Shown: one piece after another, positions 25,916 to 34,567 of the stretch
How the letters are laid out: each line of letters begins with the position of its first letter
Position numbering within the stretch: the first letter of the stretch is position 1
Source: Leifsonia poae
Lineage (GTDB): Bacteria; Actinomycetota; Actinomycetes; Actinomycetales; Microbacteriaceae
Assembly: GCF_020009625.1 (NCBI RefSeq)
Contig: NZ_JAIHLP010000002.1
Span: 434,001 to 498,000 of the forward strand
Reading direction: 5' to 3'
DNA: 64,000 nucleotides
Notes under the pieces: generated by a model
Told to the model about the DNA's origin: nothing
What the model saw: only the letters and a program-made list of their open reading frames with translations
Database searches by the model: none
Made by a program: the position numbers and the translations under genes

Positions 25916-26775
25916 CGCAAGTCGAACCGAATGAGAAACCCATGCAGGTGGTGGTGCGGGCGTTGTCCGTGTTGACCTGCCTGGCCGAGAACCCGCACGG
26001 CCTCACGCTGCATCAGGTGCATCTCAAGCTCGGCATTCCCCTCGCCAGCATGTACCGCATCGTCGCCACGCTCGAGCACGAGGACTTCGTCAGCCGCTCA
26101 CCGGCGACGAAACGGTTCACCCTCGGCCCGTCGGCGCATCGGCTGGGCCGCACCGCCGACTACACCGCCCATCTCGTCGAGCCTCCGGCGCCCCTGATCG
26201 ATCTCGGCTCGGCCACGCGGGAGACGGTGTTCCTCACCCAGCTCATCGACAGCAAGGTCGTCTGCGTGGCTCTCGTCGAGTCCCCTCACCATCTGCGATT
26301 GTTCGTGCGCGTCGGCCAGGAGATGCCGCTGCGTGCCGCGGCCTCGGCCCGCGCCATCCTCGCCTACCGCGACCCCGTGCTCGTCGAGGCGCTCCTCAGC
26401 AGCGCCCCCCGCGACCCGTTCATCGAGAGTTCTCCTCGCGACGCCAGCGACCTCATCGATCACCTCAGCCTCATCCGCGAGCGCGGCTTCGACATCTGCG
26501 ACAACGAGCTCGACGACAACGTCTGGGCCGTCGGCGCCCCCGTGTTCGATGCCAGCGGGCGTGTGGAGTACGCCGTGACGCTCGCGGCGGCTTCCGCGAG
26601 GATGCAGTCGCCCGAGAGCCGGGCACACGCGGCGATCGAGGTGCTCAGCACAGCGGAACGCCTCTCCGCCAACCTCGGCTTCAGCGGCGCCCGCCGCGAA
26701 CGGACCGAGACGGAAGTGGCCGATGTCATCGAACGTCACGCAGATGTCGCCGCCCTCGGGAAAGGCAGCCGATGA
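25912..26775 (+). CDS. IclR-family transcriptional regulator
   Basis: The product is 287 aa. The winged helix covers residues 10-70 (RALSVLTCLAENPHGLTLHQVHLKLGIPLASMYRIVATLEHEDFV). The effector domain has RAAASARAILAY and GFDICDNELDDNVWAVGAPVFDASG at about residues 140-225. It is embedded in the operon by ATGA overlaps on both sides and is the likely ligand of the ACGGAA/TTCCGT array at 21503-21529. The effector is probably a pathway pyrimidine, which is inference. Confidence 0.92.
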   Translation: MTQVEPNEKPMQVVVRALSVLTCLAENPHGLTLHQVHLKLGIPLASMYRIVATLEHEDFVSRSPATKRFTLGPSAHRLGRTADYTAHLVEPPAPLIDLGSATRETVFLTQLIDSKVVCVALVESPHHLRLFVRVGQEMPLRAAASARAILAYRDPVLVEALLSSAPRDPFIESSPRDASDLIDHLSLIRERGFDICDNELDDNVWAVGAPVFDASGRVEYAVTLAAASARMQSPESRAHAAIEVLSTAERLSANLGFSGARRERTETEVADVIERHADVAALGKGSR

Positions 26776-27272
26776 GTTTTCTCCGCGACGGCATGATTCG
26801 ACGAGACCCGATCGAGCAGCTCGACGAGCTCTCCCAGGATCTCAGCGCCACCTGGAACGCCGCCTCCGTTCCTGCCTCGATCTCGACCTGGATGTCCCGG
26901 CCCTCCATCCTCCGTCGGATCGCCGACGCGCTGAGCGCCGAGCTTCGTGACGACATCGACCGCATCCTCGCCGTCGGCCCGGGTGCACAGGCCCTCGGCA
27001 GCGCGGTCGCCCTCGCCACGGGGATCCCGTATGTGGCAGAGGCCGGGAGCACCCGTTTCGGCGACCTCCACCGTGGCGAGCGCGTGGCGGTGGTCAATGC
27101 GGTCAGGCAGGGTGAGGATGCGCTCGGCGCAGCGAACGCCTCCGGTGCTGTCATTCTGCAGAACCTCGCCGTCGTCGATCTCGACGATCGACGAGACGAT
27201 CCTGCGAAGACCGCCCTCTTCCGGTTCACTGGTAGACATCAAACGCTCGTCACCGAAAGGAAAAGCTCATGA
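26772..27272 (+). CDS. Degenerate phosphoribosyltransferase-like protein, function unknown
   Basis: The product is 166 aa. The arrangement resembles the core of orotate phosphoribosyltransferase: helix-strand IDRILAVGPGAQALGSAVALATGIPYV, then strand GERVAVVNAVRQGEDALGAANASGAVILQNLAVVDLD, which occupies the place of the PRPP loop. The acidic pair and TTG of a working PRPP motif are replaced (VVNAVRQGEDA). It is probably catalytically inactive and may bind orotate or regulate. It overlaps both neighbours by ATGA, so it is made with the pathway enzymes. Similarity was judged by eye only. Confidence 0.6.
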   Translation: MSFLRDGMIRRDPIEQLDELSQDLSATWNAASVPASISTWMSRPSILRRIADALSAELRDDIDRILAVGPGAQALGSAVALATGIPYVAEAGSTRFGDLHRGERVAVVNAVRQGEDALGAANASGAVILQNLAVVDLDDRRDDPAKTALFRFTGRHQTLVTERKSS

Positions 27273-27706
27273 CAACCTCCCCCGATCTCGCCTCACTCGT
27301 CGCCTCCGTGACCGTCCGCGAGGCCGACGGCTCCAGCTGGTACGACCTCTCGTCGCACCCGGTCTCGGTCGACGCGATCGGTGGCGCGATCGCCGATCGG
27401 GTCCGCGACGCCGGTATCACGGCCGTCATCAGCTGGTGGACCCCGGACGAAGCCGTACTCGCGCACGTCGTCGCCTCCGCCCTCGGCGTTCCGCGGAGTT
27501 CGGCCGAGCTGGAGCTCGGACTGATCACTCTCTCCCCCGAATTGAACGCGAACAACGGCCGCCGGGTGCTGCTCGTCGCCACCGACTTCGACTTCAACAA
27601 ACCGCAGGAGCCCCTGCGTGTCCTTCTGGAGGGGCGGGGACAGGCGCTCGTCGCCACCGCGAGCTTCTCCGAGCCCGAGGGCATCCGTTTCACCGGGCTC
27701 GACTGA
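27269..27706 (+). CDS. Second degenerate phosphoribosyltransferase-like protein, function unknown
   Basis: The product is 145 aa. It begins with a WYDLSSHPVSVDAIGGAI segment resembling the hood/substrate end of OPRT (YYVDLR...). A strand-turn-helix DAGITAVISWWTPDEAVLAHVVASALGVPR follows, then RRVLLVATDFDFNKPQEPLRVLLEGRGQALVATASF in the PRPP-loop place, where the expected D-D-x-x-T-T-G is lost. It is paired with the preceding PRT-like gene by ATGA overlap. The two may form a heterodimer, as OPRTs are dimers. The function is unknown. Confidence 0.6.
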   Translation: MTTSPDLASLVASVTVREADGSSWYDLSSHPVSVDAIGGAIADRVRDAGITAVISWWTPDEAVLAHVVASALGVPRSSAELELGLITLSPELNANNGRRVLLVATDFDFNKPQEPLRVLLEGRGQALVATASFSEPEGIRFTGLD

Positions 27707-27729
27707 GCCTCCCCTTCGACTGGAGTTCC

Positions 27730-29007
27730 ATGCAGCACGCCATCCCACCGCTCGTCGACGCTGTTCAGGACGCCAGGATCGCCCGCCGGATCGATGACTT
27801 CGCCCGGCTCTCCGATCCCGGCCCCGGAGTGACCCGTCTCGCATACTCCGCCCTGGAAAGGGAGGCACACCGGCTGTTCATCAGCGAGATGAGCGCGCTC
27901 GGCCTCACGGTGCACACGGATGCCGCCGGTAACACCATCGCCGAACTCGCCGGCGACGACCCCGCGACTCCCGTGCCGGCCATCGGCACCGGCAGCCACC
28001 TCGACAGTGTCCCGCAGGGCGGCCGGTTCGACGGCATCGCCGGGGTGGTCGCAGCGATGGAGGTCGCTCAGGTCATGGTCGAAGGTGGCATCGCTCACCA
28101 GCGCCCATGGCGTTTCGTCGCCTTCGCCGCCGAAGAGGGCGCCCGCTTCGGTCAGGCCTGCAACGGAAGCCGTATCGTCGCCGGTCTCACCTCGGCGGCC
28201 GATGTGCGAACGCTCAGCGATGCCGACGGTGTGACGATGGCGGAGGCCATGACCGCCGTCGGGCTCGACGTCGAGCGGCTCGCGGACGCCCGGTGGCGTC
28301 CGGAGGACTGGCATGCGTTCGTCGAGCTCCACATCGAGCAGGGCGGCGTGCTCGAAGAGTCGGGAGCGCCGGTCGGTGTCGTCGACACCATCTCGGGGAG
28401 CACCCGTCTTCTCGTCACGATCGAGGGTCAGGCCTCGCACACCGGCGGCACTCCGATGCATCTGCGTCGGGATGCACTCGTGACCGCCTCCCGCTGCGTG
28501 CTCGCCTGCGACGAGCTCGCGCGTGATCCGCACCACCACGGCACGAGGATCACTGTGGGCACGATGCAGGTGCGCCCCGGCTCCATCACCACCATCCCCG
28601 GCGAGGTGACCTTCTCGATCGACGTACGCGACATCGACAACGACCGGCAGCGGCGTACAGCGGACGCCCTCGTCGCCGAGATCTCCCGCATCGCCGCCCG
28701 CGCCGATACCCCGGCCCAGATCGCGCTCCTCGGCGACACCTCTCCCGTCGTGTTGCCGTCGTGGGTGGCGGCGCACACCCTCGCAGCCGCCGGAGAGGGC
28801 GAGGTCGAATATCGCATCCTGCCCAGCGGTGCGAGCCACGACAGTCAGCAGATCAACCGCGTCACGCCCACCGGCATGATCTTCGTACCCAGCCGGGGTG
28901 GCGTCAGCCATGTGCCCGAAGAGTTCACCGACATCGGCGAGCTCGCCGTGGGCACCCGTGTCCTCCTCTCAACACTCCTTCGACTGGACGCCGACGATGA
29001 GCGCTGA
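27730..29007 (+). CDS. M20-family Zn-dependent carbamoyl-amidohydrolase (ureidosuccinase/allantoate amidohydrolase-like)
   Basis: I chose the ATG at 27730, giving 425 aa. The metal ligands are in place: GTGSHLDSVPQGGRFDG (His/Asp) at about residues 83-99, AEEGARFG (Glu) at about 137 and ELHIEQG at about 200, with the C-terminal GASHDSQQINRV. The family hydrolyses N-carbamoyl amino acids, releasing CO2 and NH3: beta-ureidopropionase, N-carbamoyl-L-amino acid hydrolase, allantoate amidohydrolase. Next to DHOase and PyrD/PyrK homologues, N-carbamoyl-L-aspartate is the natural candidate substrate. Its end overlaps the next gene by 11 bp. Confidence 0.88.
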   Translation: MQHAIPPLVDAVQDARIARRIDDFARLSDPGPGVTRLAYSALEREAHRLFISEMSALGLTVHTDAAGNTIAELAGDDPATPVPAIGTGSHLDSVPQGGRFDGIAGVVAAMEVAQVMVEGGIAHQRPWRFVAFAAEEGARFGQACNGSRIVAGLTSAADVRTLSDADGVTMAEAMTAVGLDVERLADARWRPEDWHAFVELHIEQGGVLEESGAPVGVVDTISGSTRLLVTIEGQASHTGGTPMHLRRDALVTASRCVLACDELARDPHHHGTRITVGTMQVRPGSITTIPGEVTFSIDVRDIDNDRQRRTADALVAEISRIAARADTPAQIALLGDTSPVVLPSWVAAHTLAAAGEGEVEYRILPSGASHDSQQINRVTPTGMIFVPSRGGVSHVPEEFTDIGELAVGTRVLLSTLLRLDADDER

Positions 29008-29863
29008 CGGCGTCGGGCGCCTCGGCGACATCGTGAAGGTGCGCCCTCCACAAGCGGCCGACCGACCCGAACCGCTCTGGGATCATGCCGAGGTCACCTC
29101 CCACCGCACGATCGGCGACCGCTACCACCGCATCGCTCTGCGGAGCCCGGCCATCGCCGCCGCGGCACTGGCCGGCCAGTTCGTGATGATCACGATCGGC
29201 GACGGGATGGAGGTCGTCCTACCGCGCCCGATGGCGATCCATCGGCGCCGACCTGAGGCCGGCGAGATCGAGATCGTGTTCGCTGTACTCGGCCGGGGCA
29301 CAGCCGTGCTGGCCGAGCTCGCGGTCGGCGACTTCGTCACTGTCACCGGTCCCCTCGGGCGCGGCTTCGAGCTGTCCGACGACGCCGCCAACCTCCTCTT
29401 GATGGGCCGGGGTATCGGGGTTGGTGCGGTCATGGGAGCCGCCGAGGATGCGGTCGCACGCGGAATCGAGACGACAGCTGTGCTCAGCGCCCATCGCCTC
29501 GAGTCCGTTATCGGCGGAGACGATTGCACCGAACTCGGTGCGGCCGCGATCGCCGTCGCCGACGAGGACGGCTCGAGCGCCGTTATCCGCATCGAACGAG
29601 ACCTGCTCGCCCGCTTCGCGGCATCGCCTCCCGACACGATCATGGTGTGCGGTTCCCAGAGGCTGCTGGATCTCGCCCTGCGACTCGGTGAACGCTGGGG
29701 CAGTCGCGTGCAGGTCTCGTTGGAGGCCCACATGGCGTGCGGGATCGGCTATTGCCACGGATGCGCTGCCCCGATCCCTACTGATGCGAACCGTGAGGGG
29801 CCGCTCGTCTGCGTCGACGGACCGGTCTTCGACGCCGTCTCCCCTCTGGCGGCCACCGCGTGA
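28997..29863 (+). CDS. Dihydroorotate dehydrogenase electron-transfer subunit-like (PyrK)
   Basis: The product is 288 aa. It has a ferredoxin-reductase-like FAD domain (IALRSPAIAAAALAGQFVMITIGDG, VLPRPMAIHRR) and a NAD-binding part with LLMGRGIGVGAVMGAAEDAV. The C-terminal [2Fe-2S] ligands are in MACGIGYCHGCAAP and GPLVCVDGPVF, which match the PyrK spacing C-x4-C-x2-C-xn-C. With the PyrD homologue five genes upstream it would form a heterotetramer linking NAD(H) to orotate/dihydroorotate. The start at 28997 overlaps the amidohydrolase, and its stop overlaps the DHOase (GTGA). Confidence 0.88.
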   Translation: MSADGVGRLGDIVKVRPPQAADRPEPLWDHAEVTSHRTIGDRYHRIALRSPAIAAAALAGQFVMITIGDGMEVVLPRPMAIHRRRPEAGEIEIVFAVLGRGTAVLAELAVGDFVTVTGPLGRGFELSDDAANLLLMGRGIGVGAVMGAAEDAVARGIETTAVLSAHRLESVIGGDDCTELGAAAIAVADEDGSSAVIRIERDLLARFAASPPDTIMVCGSQRLLDLALRLGERWGSRVQVSLEAHMACGIGYCHGCAAPIPTDANREGPLVCVDGPVFDAVSPLAATA

Positions 29864-31104
29864 GGATCGAGAACGTCCTGATCTTGGGCGTCGGCACCGC
29901 GCGAGACATCGTCATCGAAGGCGACGAGATCGTCGATCTTCCCCCAACGGCACAGACGGCGCGCCCGCCGCGCGTCGCACTACCCGGTCTCGTCGATCTG
30001 CACTCCCATCTGCGCGAACCCGGTGGTGAGGGCTCCGAGACGATCGCCAGTGGAACAGCGGCGGCCGCCGCGGGCGGTTTCACCGATGTGTTTGCGATGG
30101 CCAACACCGACCCGGTGACCGACACCGTCGCGCGTGTGCTCGATGTGCGCCGCCGAGCCGAAGGGAGGGCCGCAGCGGTGCATGTCGTCGCTGCGGCGAC
30201 CGTCGGGCTCGGCGGCCGGCAGATCGTCGAGGTGGAGCGCCTCACCGCCGCCGGCGTCACGATGTTCTCAGACGATGGCAAATGCGTCGCGGACGACGAC
30301 GTGATGCTCGATCTCCTGACACGGATCGCACGAACGGATGCGGTCTTCGCCCAGCATGCCCAGCATCCGGGCATCGTCGGGGCCGGAGTGATCAACGAAC
30401 GGGTGGCGCAGGCCGCCGGTGCGGTCGGCTGGCCGAACCGCGGCGAAGCCGAGATCGTCGCGCGCGACATCGCGATCGTCAGGGCGACCGGCGCACGCCT
30501 GCATATCTGCCACATCTCGACGAGGGAGACCGTTGAGCTTCTCGCTCAGGCGAAGCTCGAAGGACTCCCCGTCACCGGTGAGGTCACGCCGCACCATCTG
30601 CATCTCACCGACGACGACGCGCTCGGCTCCGGGGCACGGCTGAAAGTGAATCCGCCCCTTCGCAGCAGCGACGATGTCGCTGCCCTCCGGAAGGGGCTGC
30701 GCAGCGGCGTGATCGACGCCGTCGGCACGGACCACGCTCCGCATCCGGTCGCCACGAAAGCGCTCCCCTGGCCAGACGCCGCCTTCGGCCTCACCGGTTT
30801 GGAGACCGCCGCCGCCGCGGTGATCGCCGCCCTCAGCGACGACAGCGGGGTGACCGATTGGAACCGCGTGGTCGATGCACTTGTCCGCCAGCCCATTCGT
30901 ATCGGAGGACTGACCGGTCGCCTGCCGGCCGACCTCGCTCCAGGTGCTCCGGCGACGCTGACCGTGCTCAGTCACAGACCCGCTGAACGCGTCGACACGG
31001 CGAAGCATCTCTCCCACTCGCAGAACGCGGCCTTCGCCGGCCTGGAGCTCTCCTGGCGCGTGGAGCTGACCCTCCGAGAAGGTCGCCCCACCTACCGGCG
31101 CTGA
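29860..31104 (+). CDS. Dihydroorotase, class I-like
   Basis: The product is 414 aa and an amidohydrolase TIM barrel. Key features are DLHSHLREPG (two metal histidines and the substrate arginine) at about residues 46-55, an Asp at the bridging position in MFSDDGK as in class I enzymes (dihydropyrimidinases use a carbamylated Lys), EVTPHHLHL, AVGTDHAPH with the catalytic Asp at about 289, and the C-terminal strand TLREGRPTYRR. It would interconvert dihydroorotate and N-carbamoyl-L-aspartate. In this operon the hydrolytic direction is likely. It is the last gene of the operon. Confidence 0.86.
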   Translation: MRIENVLILGVGTARDIVIEGDEIVDLPPTAQTARPPRVALPGLVDLHSHLREPGGEGSETIASGTAAAAAGGFTDVFAMANTDPVTDTVARVLDVRRRAEGRAAAVHVVAAATVGLGGRQIVEVERLTAAGVTMFSDDGKCVADDDVMLDLLTRIARTDAVFAQHAQHPGIVGAGVINERVAQAAGAVGWPNRGEAEIVARDIAIVRATGARLHICHISTRETVELLAQAKLEGLPVTGEVTPHHLHLTDDDALGSGARLKVNPPLRSSDDVAALRKGLRSGVIDAVGTDHAPHPVATKALPWPDAAFGLTGLETAAAAVIAALSDDSGVTDWNRVVDALVRQPIRIGGLTGRLPADLAPGAPATLTVLSHRPAERVDTAKHLSHSQNAAFAGLELSWRVELTLREGRPTYRR

Positions 31105-31208
31105 CCGGGCCCGAGAAACGCCGCACCGCTCTACGGACGGGCGGCATTACCCCGCTAATGTCGGCAGCACGGCCGCACGTGCAGCGGCCCCTAGGGAAAG
31201 GTCATTCC

Positions 31209-31835
31209 ATGACGTCCACTGATCCGGTCGGCGAAGTCTTCCACGACTTCTCGCTCGACGCCAAGAACCTCACCAGGTCCGCGATCAACGGGGTCCGCGC
31301 CGCGCTCGGTATCAGCGGGCTCGTCGCGCTGGTCCTCGGGATCATTCTTCTGGTCTGGCCCGGCAAGACCCTCATCGGTCTCGCCATCGTCCTCGGCATC
31401 TACTTCGTCGTCGCCGGCGTGATGCGGCTCGCGCTGGGGATCTTCAGCAAGGGCATCACCGGGGGCATTCGCACGCTCAACATCATCCTCGGGGTGCTGC
31501 TGGTCCTCGCCGGCATCATCGTTTGGCGCAACTCCGCCGCTGCCGCCGTCACCTTGGCGATCTTCGCTGTCGCGTTCATCGGGATCGGCTGGATCATCGA
31601 GGGTGTCATCACACTGGCCGAATCGAGCCGCGCGTCGTCGCGTGGCTGGGCGATCACCTACGGCATCCTCAGCATCATCGCCGGTATCGTCGTCCTGGTC
31701 GTCCCCGCATCGTCCGCAGTCTTCCTGGTGATCTTCGCAGCGATCGCATTGATCGTCTTGGGCATCGTGGGCATCATCCGGGCGTTCACGTTCGGCCGCG
31801 AGGTGCTGAAAGCGACCGACGCAGCGACCGCCTGA
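31209..31835 (+). CDS. HdeD/DUF308-family membrane protein
   Basis: I chose the ATG at 31209 (gaaagg upstream), giving 208 aa. Six hydrophobic helices occur as three repeated pairs (for example ALGISGLVALVLGIILLVWPG, IGLAIVLGIYFVVAGVMRLALG, NIILGVLLVLAGIIVW), the pattern of HdeD proteins. HdeD relatives are linked to acid or envelope stress; no direct function is known here. A strong hairpin follows at 31868-31899. Confidence 0.88.
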   Translation: MTSTDPVGEVFHDFSLDAKNLTRSAINGVRAALGISGLVALVLGIILLVWPGKTLIGLAIVLGIYFVVAGVMRLALGIFSKGITGGIRTLNIILGVLLVLAGIIVWRNSAAAAVTLAIFAVAFIGIGWIIEGVITLAESSRASSRGWAITYGILSIIAGIVVLVVPASSAVFLVIFAAIALIVLGIVGIIRAFTFGREVLKATDAATA

Positions 31836-31867
31836 TCGCGGAACGCTTCGAGCCCTCGGGCGCGTCA

Positions 31868-31899
31868 CGAACGGGTCGGCAGTTCTGCCGGCCCGTTCG
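31868..31899 (+). terminator. Intrinsic terminator after the HdeD-like gene
   Basis: A 15-bp stem (CGAACGGGTCGGCAG pairs with CTGCCGGCCCGTTCG, one G-U) encloses TT and starts 33 bp after the stop codon. Only short T patches follow, as is common in actinobacteria. Confidence 0.7.
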
Positions 31900-32569
31900 T
31901 CGTCTCCAGAGGCGCCAAAGGTTCCAGAGGCTCCTGGGGCTCCCGGGTGCTCCCCCGCGGTGCAGCAGACCGACCATCACGCAGGCCGGTGGCTACACCG
32001 GTGTTGCTGGTGCTGCTGTGTGGGCTGAACACGGCGTCGATCATGGTGAACTCTCAGCGCGCCCACTACCACGGGAATTGCGAAGAGATGCTGATCGGGC
32101 CTGGTGTCATCGGGAGCCTTGAGTAGTCGGGCGGCAGCTGCCGGTGGGGCTCCGCGACTTCTTCCGCCGCGACGTTCGCCGCGCCATCAACGCCACGGGG
32201 CGGCGGAAAGCACTTTCGTTCGGTTCAGGCGCCCTCGTAGTCGCCTGTGCGGCGACCTTCGCGAGTGTCACCCGTGGTGGCTGTGGCTGGTTCTCCTGGC
32301 CGTCCAACAGCTCCGAATCCGTACCGATCAGCGTCCAATCGGCGACAACATCCTCATCAGACTCAGCTACCGACACACCTCCAACCCTATTTGTCGGTCT
32401 GGAACACGTTGAGGAGTACCGGGCCGAGAAAGGATGCGACGGCCAGCACGAACGCGATGAACGTGTGGACGAACAGGGCCGCTCCTCTGCCCAGCGACAG
32501 CGCCCACACCAGGCTGGATCACGAGCGTGTGAAGTACCCTCCACCGGCCACCGGAACGCGCAAGAACGA
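31900..32569. other. 670-bp region with decayed gene fragments
   Basis: No intact gene is seen. On the minus strand, 32388-32520 encodes a membrane-like tail (ALFVHTFIAFVLAVASFLG, then PVLLNVFQTDK and stop) without a clear start. Also on the minus strand, 32300-32385 encodes VSVAESDEDVVADWTLIG and TDSELLDG, which resembles the N-terminus of a Tn3-type transposase (DUF4158). The rest shows no coding signal. The region looks like a scar left by a mobile element between two housekeeping blocks. Confidence 0.35.
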
Positions 32570-34567
32570 TCAACCGGCGTTGGCCTCGCTCGGCAGGTGT
32601 TTCGCCCACCAGTCGAGGATCGCGTCGAACCGCTGCTGCCGGTGGCGCGGGCGGCCCGCGCGGCTGAGTTCGTGGTCCTCGCCGGGGAACACCAGCAGCT
32701 CGGTCTCGACACCGCCCCGCTTGAGCGCGGCGAAATAGCGTTCCGCTTGGCTCAACGGGCACCGCAGGTCACTGGCCGAATGCAACACCAGGGTCGGGGT
32801 CGTCACCTGGTGCACGACGGCCTGTGGGCTCTGCGAACGGATCAACTCCGGGTCGGTGCCGGTGTACTCCTGGCCGAAGAAGCTGCCGATATCGCTCGTG
32901 CCATCGAACGTCACCGGGTCGAGGAAGCCGCGCTCCACGATCGCAGCGACGAATCGGTGGTCGTGCGCGATCGTCCAGGCCGTGAGGTATCCCCCGTACG
33001 ACCCACCCATGATGCCGAGGCGCTCTCCGTCGAGGCCCGGCTCCGATGCGATCGCCCCATCCAGGAAGTCCAGCACATCCGTGAGGTCGACCGTTCCCAT
33101 CGCTTGACGGATGACCCGGCCGTGCTCCTGCCCGTACCCGGCCGATCCGCGAGGGTTGCACAGGACGACGGCATACCCGGCCGCGGCGTAGACCTGCGCT
33201 TCGTCGAAGAGGCTCCCGGTGAACGCCGCGAACGGTCCACCATGGATGACGAGGAGCACCGGATGCGGTCCTTCGCCGGCCGGCGCGACGACCCAGCCGT
33301 GGATCGGGTACCCGTCGCGCCCGGCCACCGTCAACTCCCGCGGTTCGATGATTCCGCGCGTTCGCAGCGGGCTGGAGAAGTCGGTGACCCGACGCAGTCG
33401 GCCGGCTTCGACGACCGCGACATCGCCATTCGTCGAAGCGTCCGCCATCGACACGACGACCGTCTCGCCGGCCACCGCGACGCCGGTCACGACGGTCGTC
33501 TCGTCTGTCAGCTCGCGCTGCGAGCCCGCCGCCGTGACCGCGGTCAGCACGAGAGCGCCGCGTCGGCGGTCGCGCACCAGCACCGAGTCGTCCTCATACG
33601 CGACGATGTCCGACTCTGCGAGATCCATCGTCTCTGGGTCGGTGAGGCGCCGCGGGGCGCCGCCGTCTGCGCCGATCGCGAAGAGTGCCGCGTTGCGGGC
33701 GACGAAATCGGTTCCGGCCGCACCGACCTCGTGGGCAGAGAAGTAGAGCACCCCGTTCCGGCCGTACCCGACGGCCACGACCGACCAATCGCCGTGCGCC
33801 CCTGTCACATCCCGCGGTTCCGCGCTGCCGTCGACAGGGACGACGAAGACGCTGGAGCGCAGGTCGTCATCGCGTGTCGCATGCCGGGCCGAGATGAACG
33901 AGAGCGTCGCTCCGTCCGGCGAGAAGGCGATTCCGATGTCGTCCCACTCCCCCGCGGTCAGCTGCCGAGGCTCGGCGATGAAAGGCTCGACCGCTGCCGC
34001 ACCCTCGGCGCTGGGTGCGGCCGGTGCGGCCGGCTCTCCCCACACATCCGGAACCGCGACCAGGAAGACGTGGGCGCGTCGGTCGATCGTGTACCCGAGG
34101 CCGTTCGCCTGATATTTCAGCGTCGTGATACGTCTCGCCGGCTCGGATGCCGCATCCAGCCCTTCGACCGTGCCATAGCGCCCCGCCTCGGGCTCCCGGC
34201 TCACGAATGCGATCGTGCGGCCGTCTGGCGCCCAGGCGAACTCGGAGACACCCAGCTTGCGATCGGTGGCTTGAACGGGCTCGCCGCCCGTCGCATCCAC
34301 GACGTAGAGCTGGGGAGCCGCTTTGGGCGCCGAGCGCAGAAAGGCGAGAAGGCGGCCGTCCGGCGAGAACTGCGGAGCGCTGTCCCGGAAGCCCCGCGTG
34401 AAACGCTTGGGCGCCGCGTGCCCGGTCAGCGGTACGGTCCAGAGCTGTCCGACGGTGGCGTCGGCGGCCAGATCCGGTCGCGTCACCGAGACGACGGCAC
34501 GGCCGCCGCCGGGATGCACCGTCGGCGCCGACACGCTGGTCAGCAGGTCGAGGTCGGCCGCCTTCAT
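32570..34567 (-). CDS. S9-family peptidase (prolyl oligopeptidase/acylaminoacyl peptidase type)
   Basis: The product is 665 aa. Residues 1-400 have repeated beta-propeller motifs (PQFSPDGRLLAFLRS, FAWAPDGRTIAFVSRE, IAFSPDGATLSFISA). The C-terminal alpha/beta-hydrolase has the nucleophile in IMGGSYGGYLTAW at about residue 505, an aspartate in LHSASDLRCPL at about 590 and a histidine in PGEDHELSR at about 625. It has no signal peptide, so it is a cytosolic peptide hydrolase, probably for short acylated or proline-containing peptides. It overlaps the upstream SDR by one base (TGATG) and is co-transcribed with it. Confidence 0.92.
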   Translation of the reverse strand: MKAADLDLLTSVSAPTVHPGGGRAVVSVTRPDLAADATVGQLWTVPLTGHAAPKRFTRGFRDSAPQFSPDGRLLAFLRSAPKAAPQLYVVDATGGEPVQATDRKLGVSEFAWAPDGRTIAFVSREPEAGRYGTVEGLDAASEPARRITTLKYQANGLGYTIDRRAHVFLVAVPDVWGEPAAPAAPSAEGAAAVEPFIAEPRQLTAGEWDDIGIAFSPDGATLSFISARHATRDDDLRSSVFVVPVDGSAEPRDVTGAHGDWSVVAVGYGRNGVLYFSAHEVGAAGTDFVARNAALFAIGADGGAPRRLTDPETMDLAESDIVAYEDDSVLVRDRRRGALVLTAVTAAGSQRELTDETTVVTGVAVAGETVVVSMADASTNGDVAVVEAGRLRRVTDFSSPLRTRGIIEPRELTVAGRDGYPIHGWVVAPAGEGPHPVLLVIHGGPFAAFTGSLFDEAQVYAAAGYAVVLCNPRGSAGYGQEHGRVIRQAMGTVDLTDVLDFLDGAIASEPGLDGERLGIMGGSYGGYLTAWTIAHDHRFVAAIVERGFLDPVTFDGTSDIGSFFGQEYTGTDPELIRSQSPQAVVHQVTTPTLVLHSASDLRCPLSQAERYFAALKRGGVETELLVFPGEDHELSRAGRPRHRQQRFDAILDWWAKHLPSEANAG

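Noticed and set aside
27250..28911. Long open frame (553 codons) on the minus strand across the M20 amidohydrolase and the PRT-like genes
   Set aside because: It is the antisense mirror of well-supported plus-strand genes; GC-rich codon use keeps it open. It has no recognisable domain.
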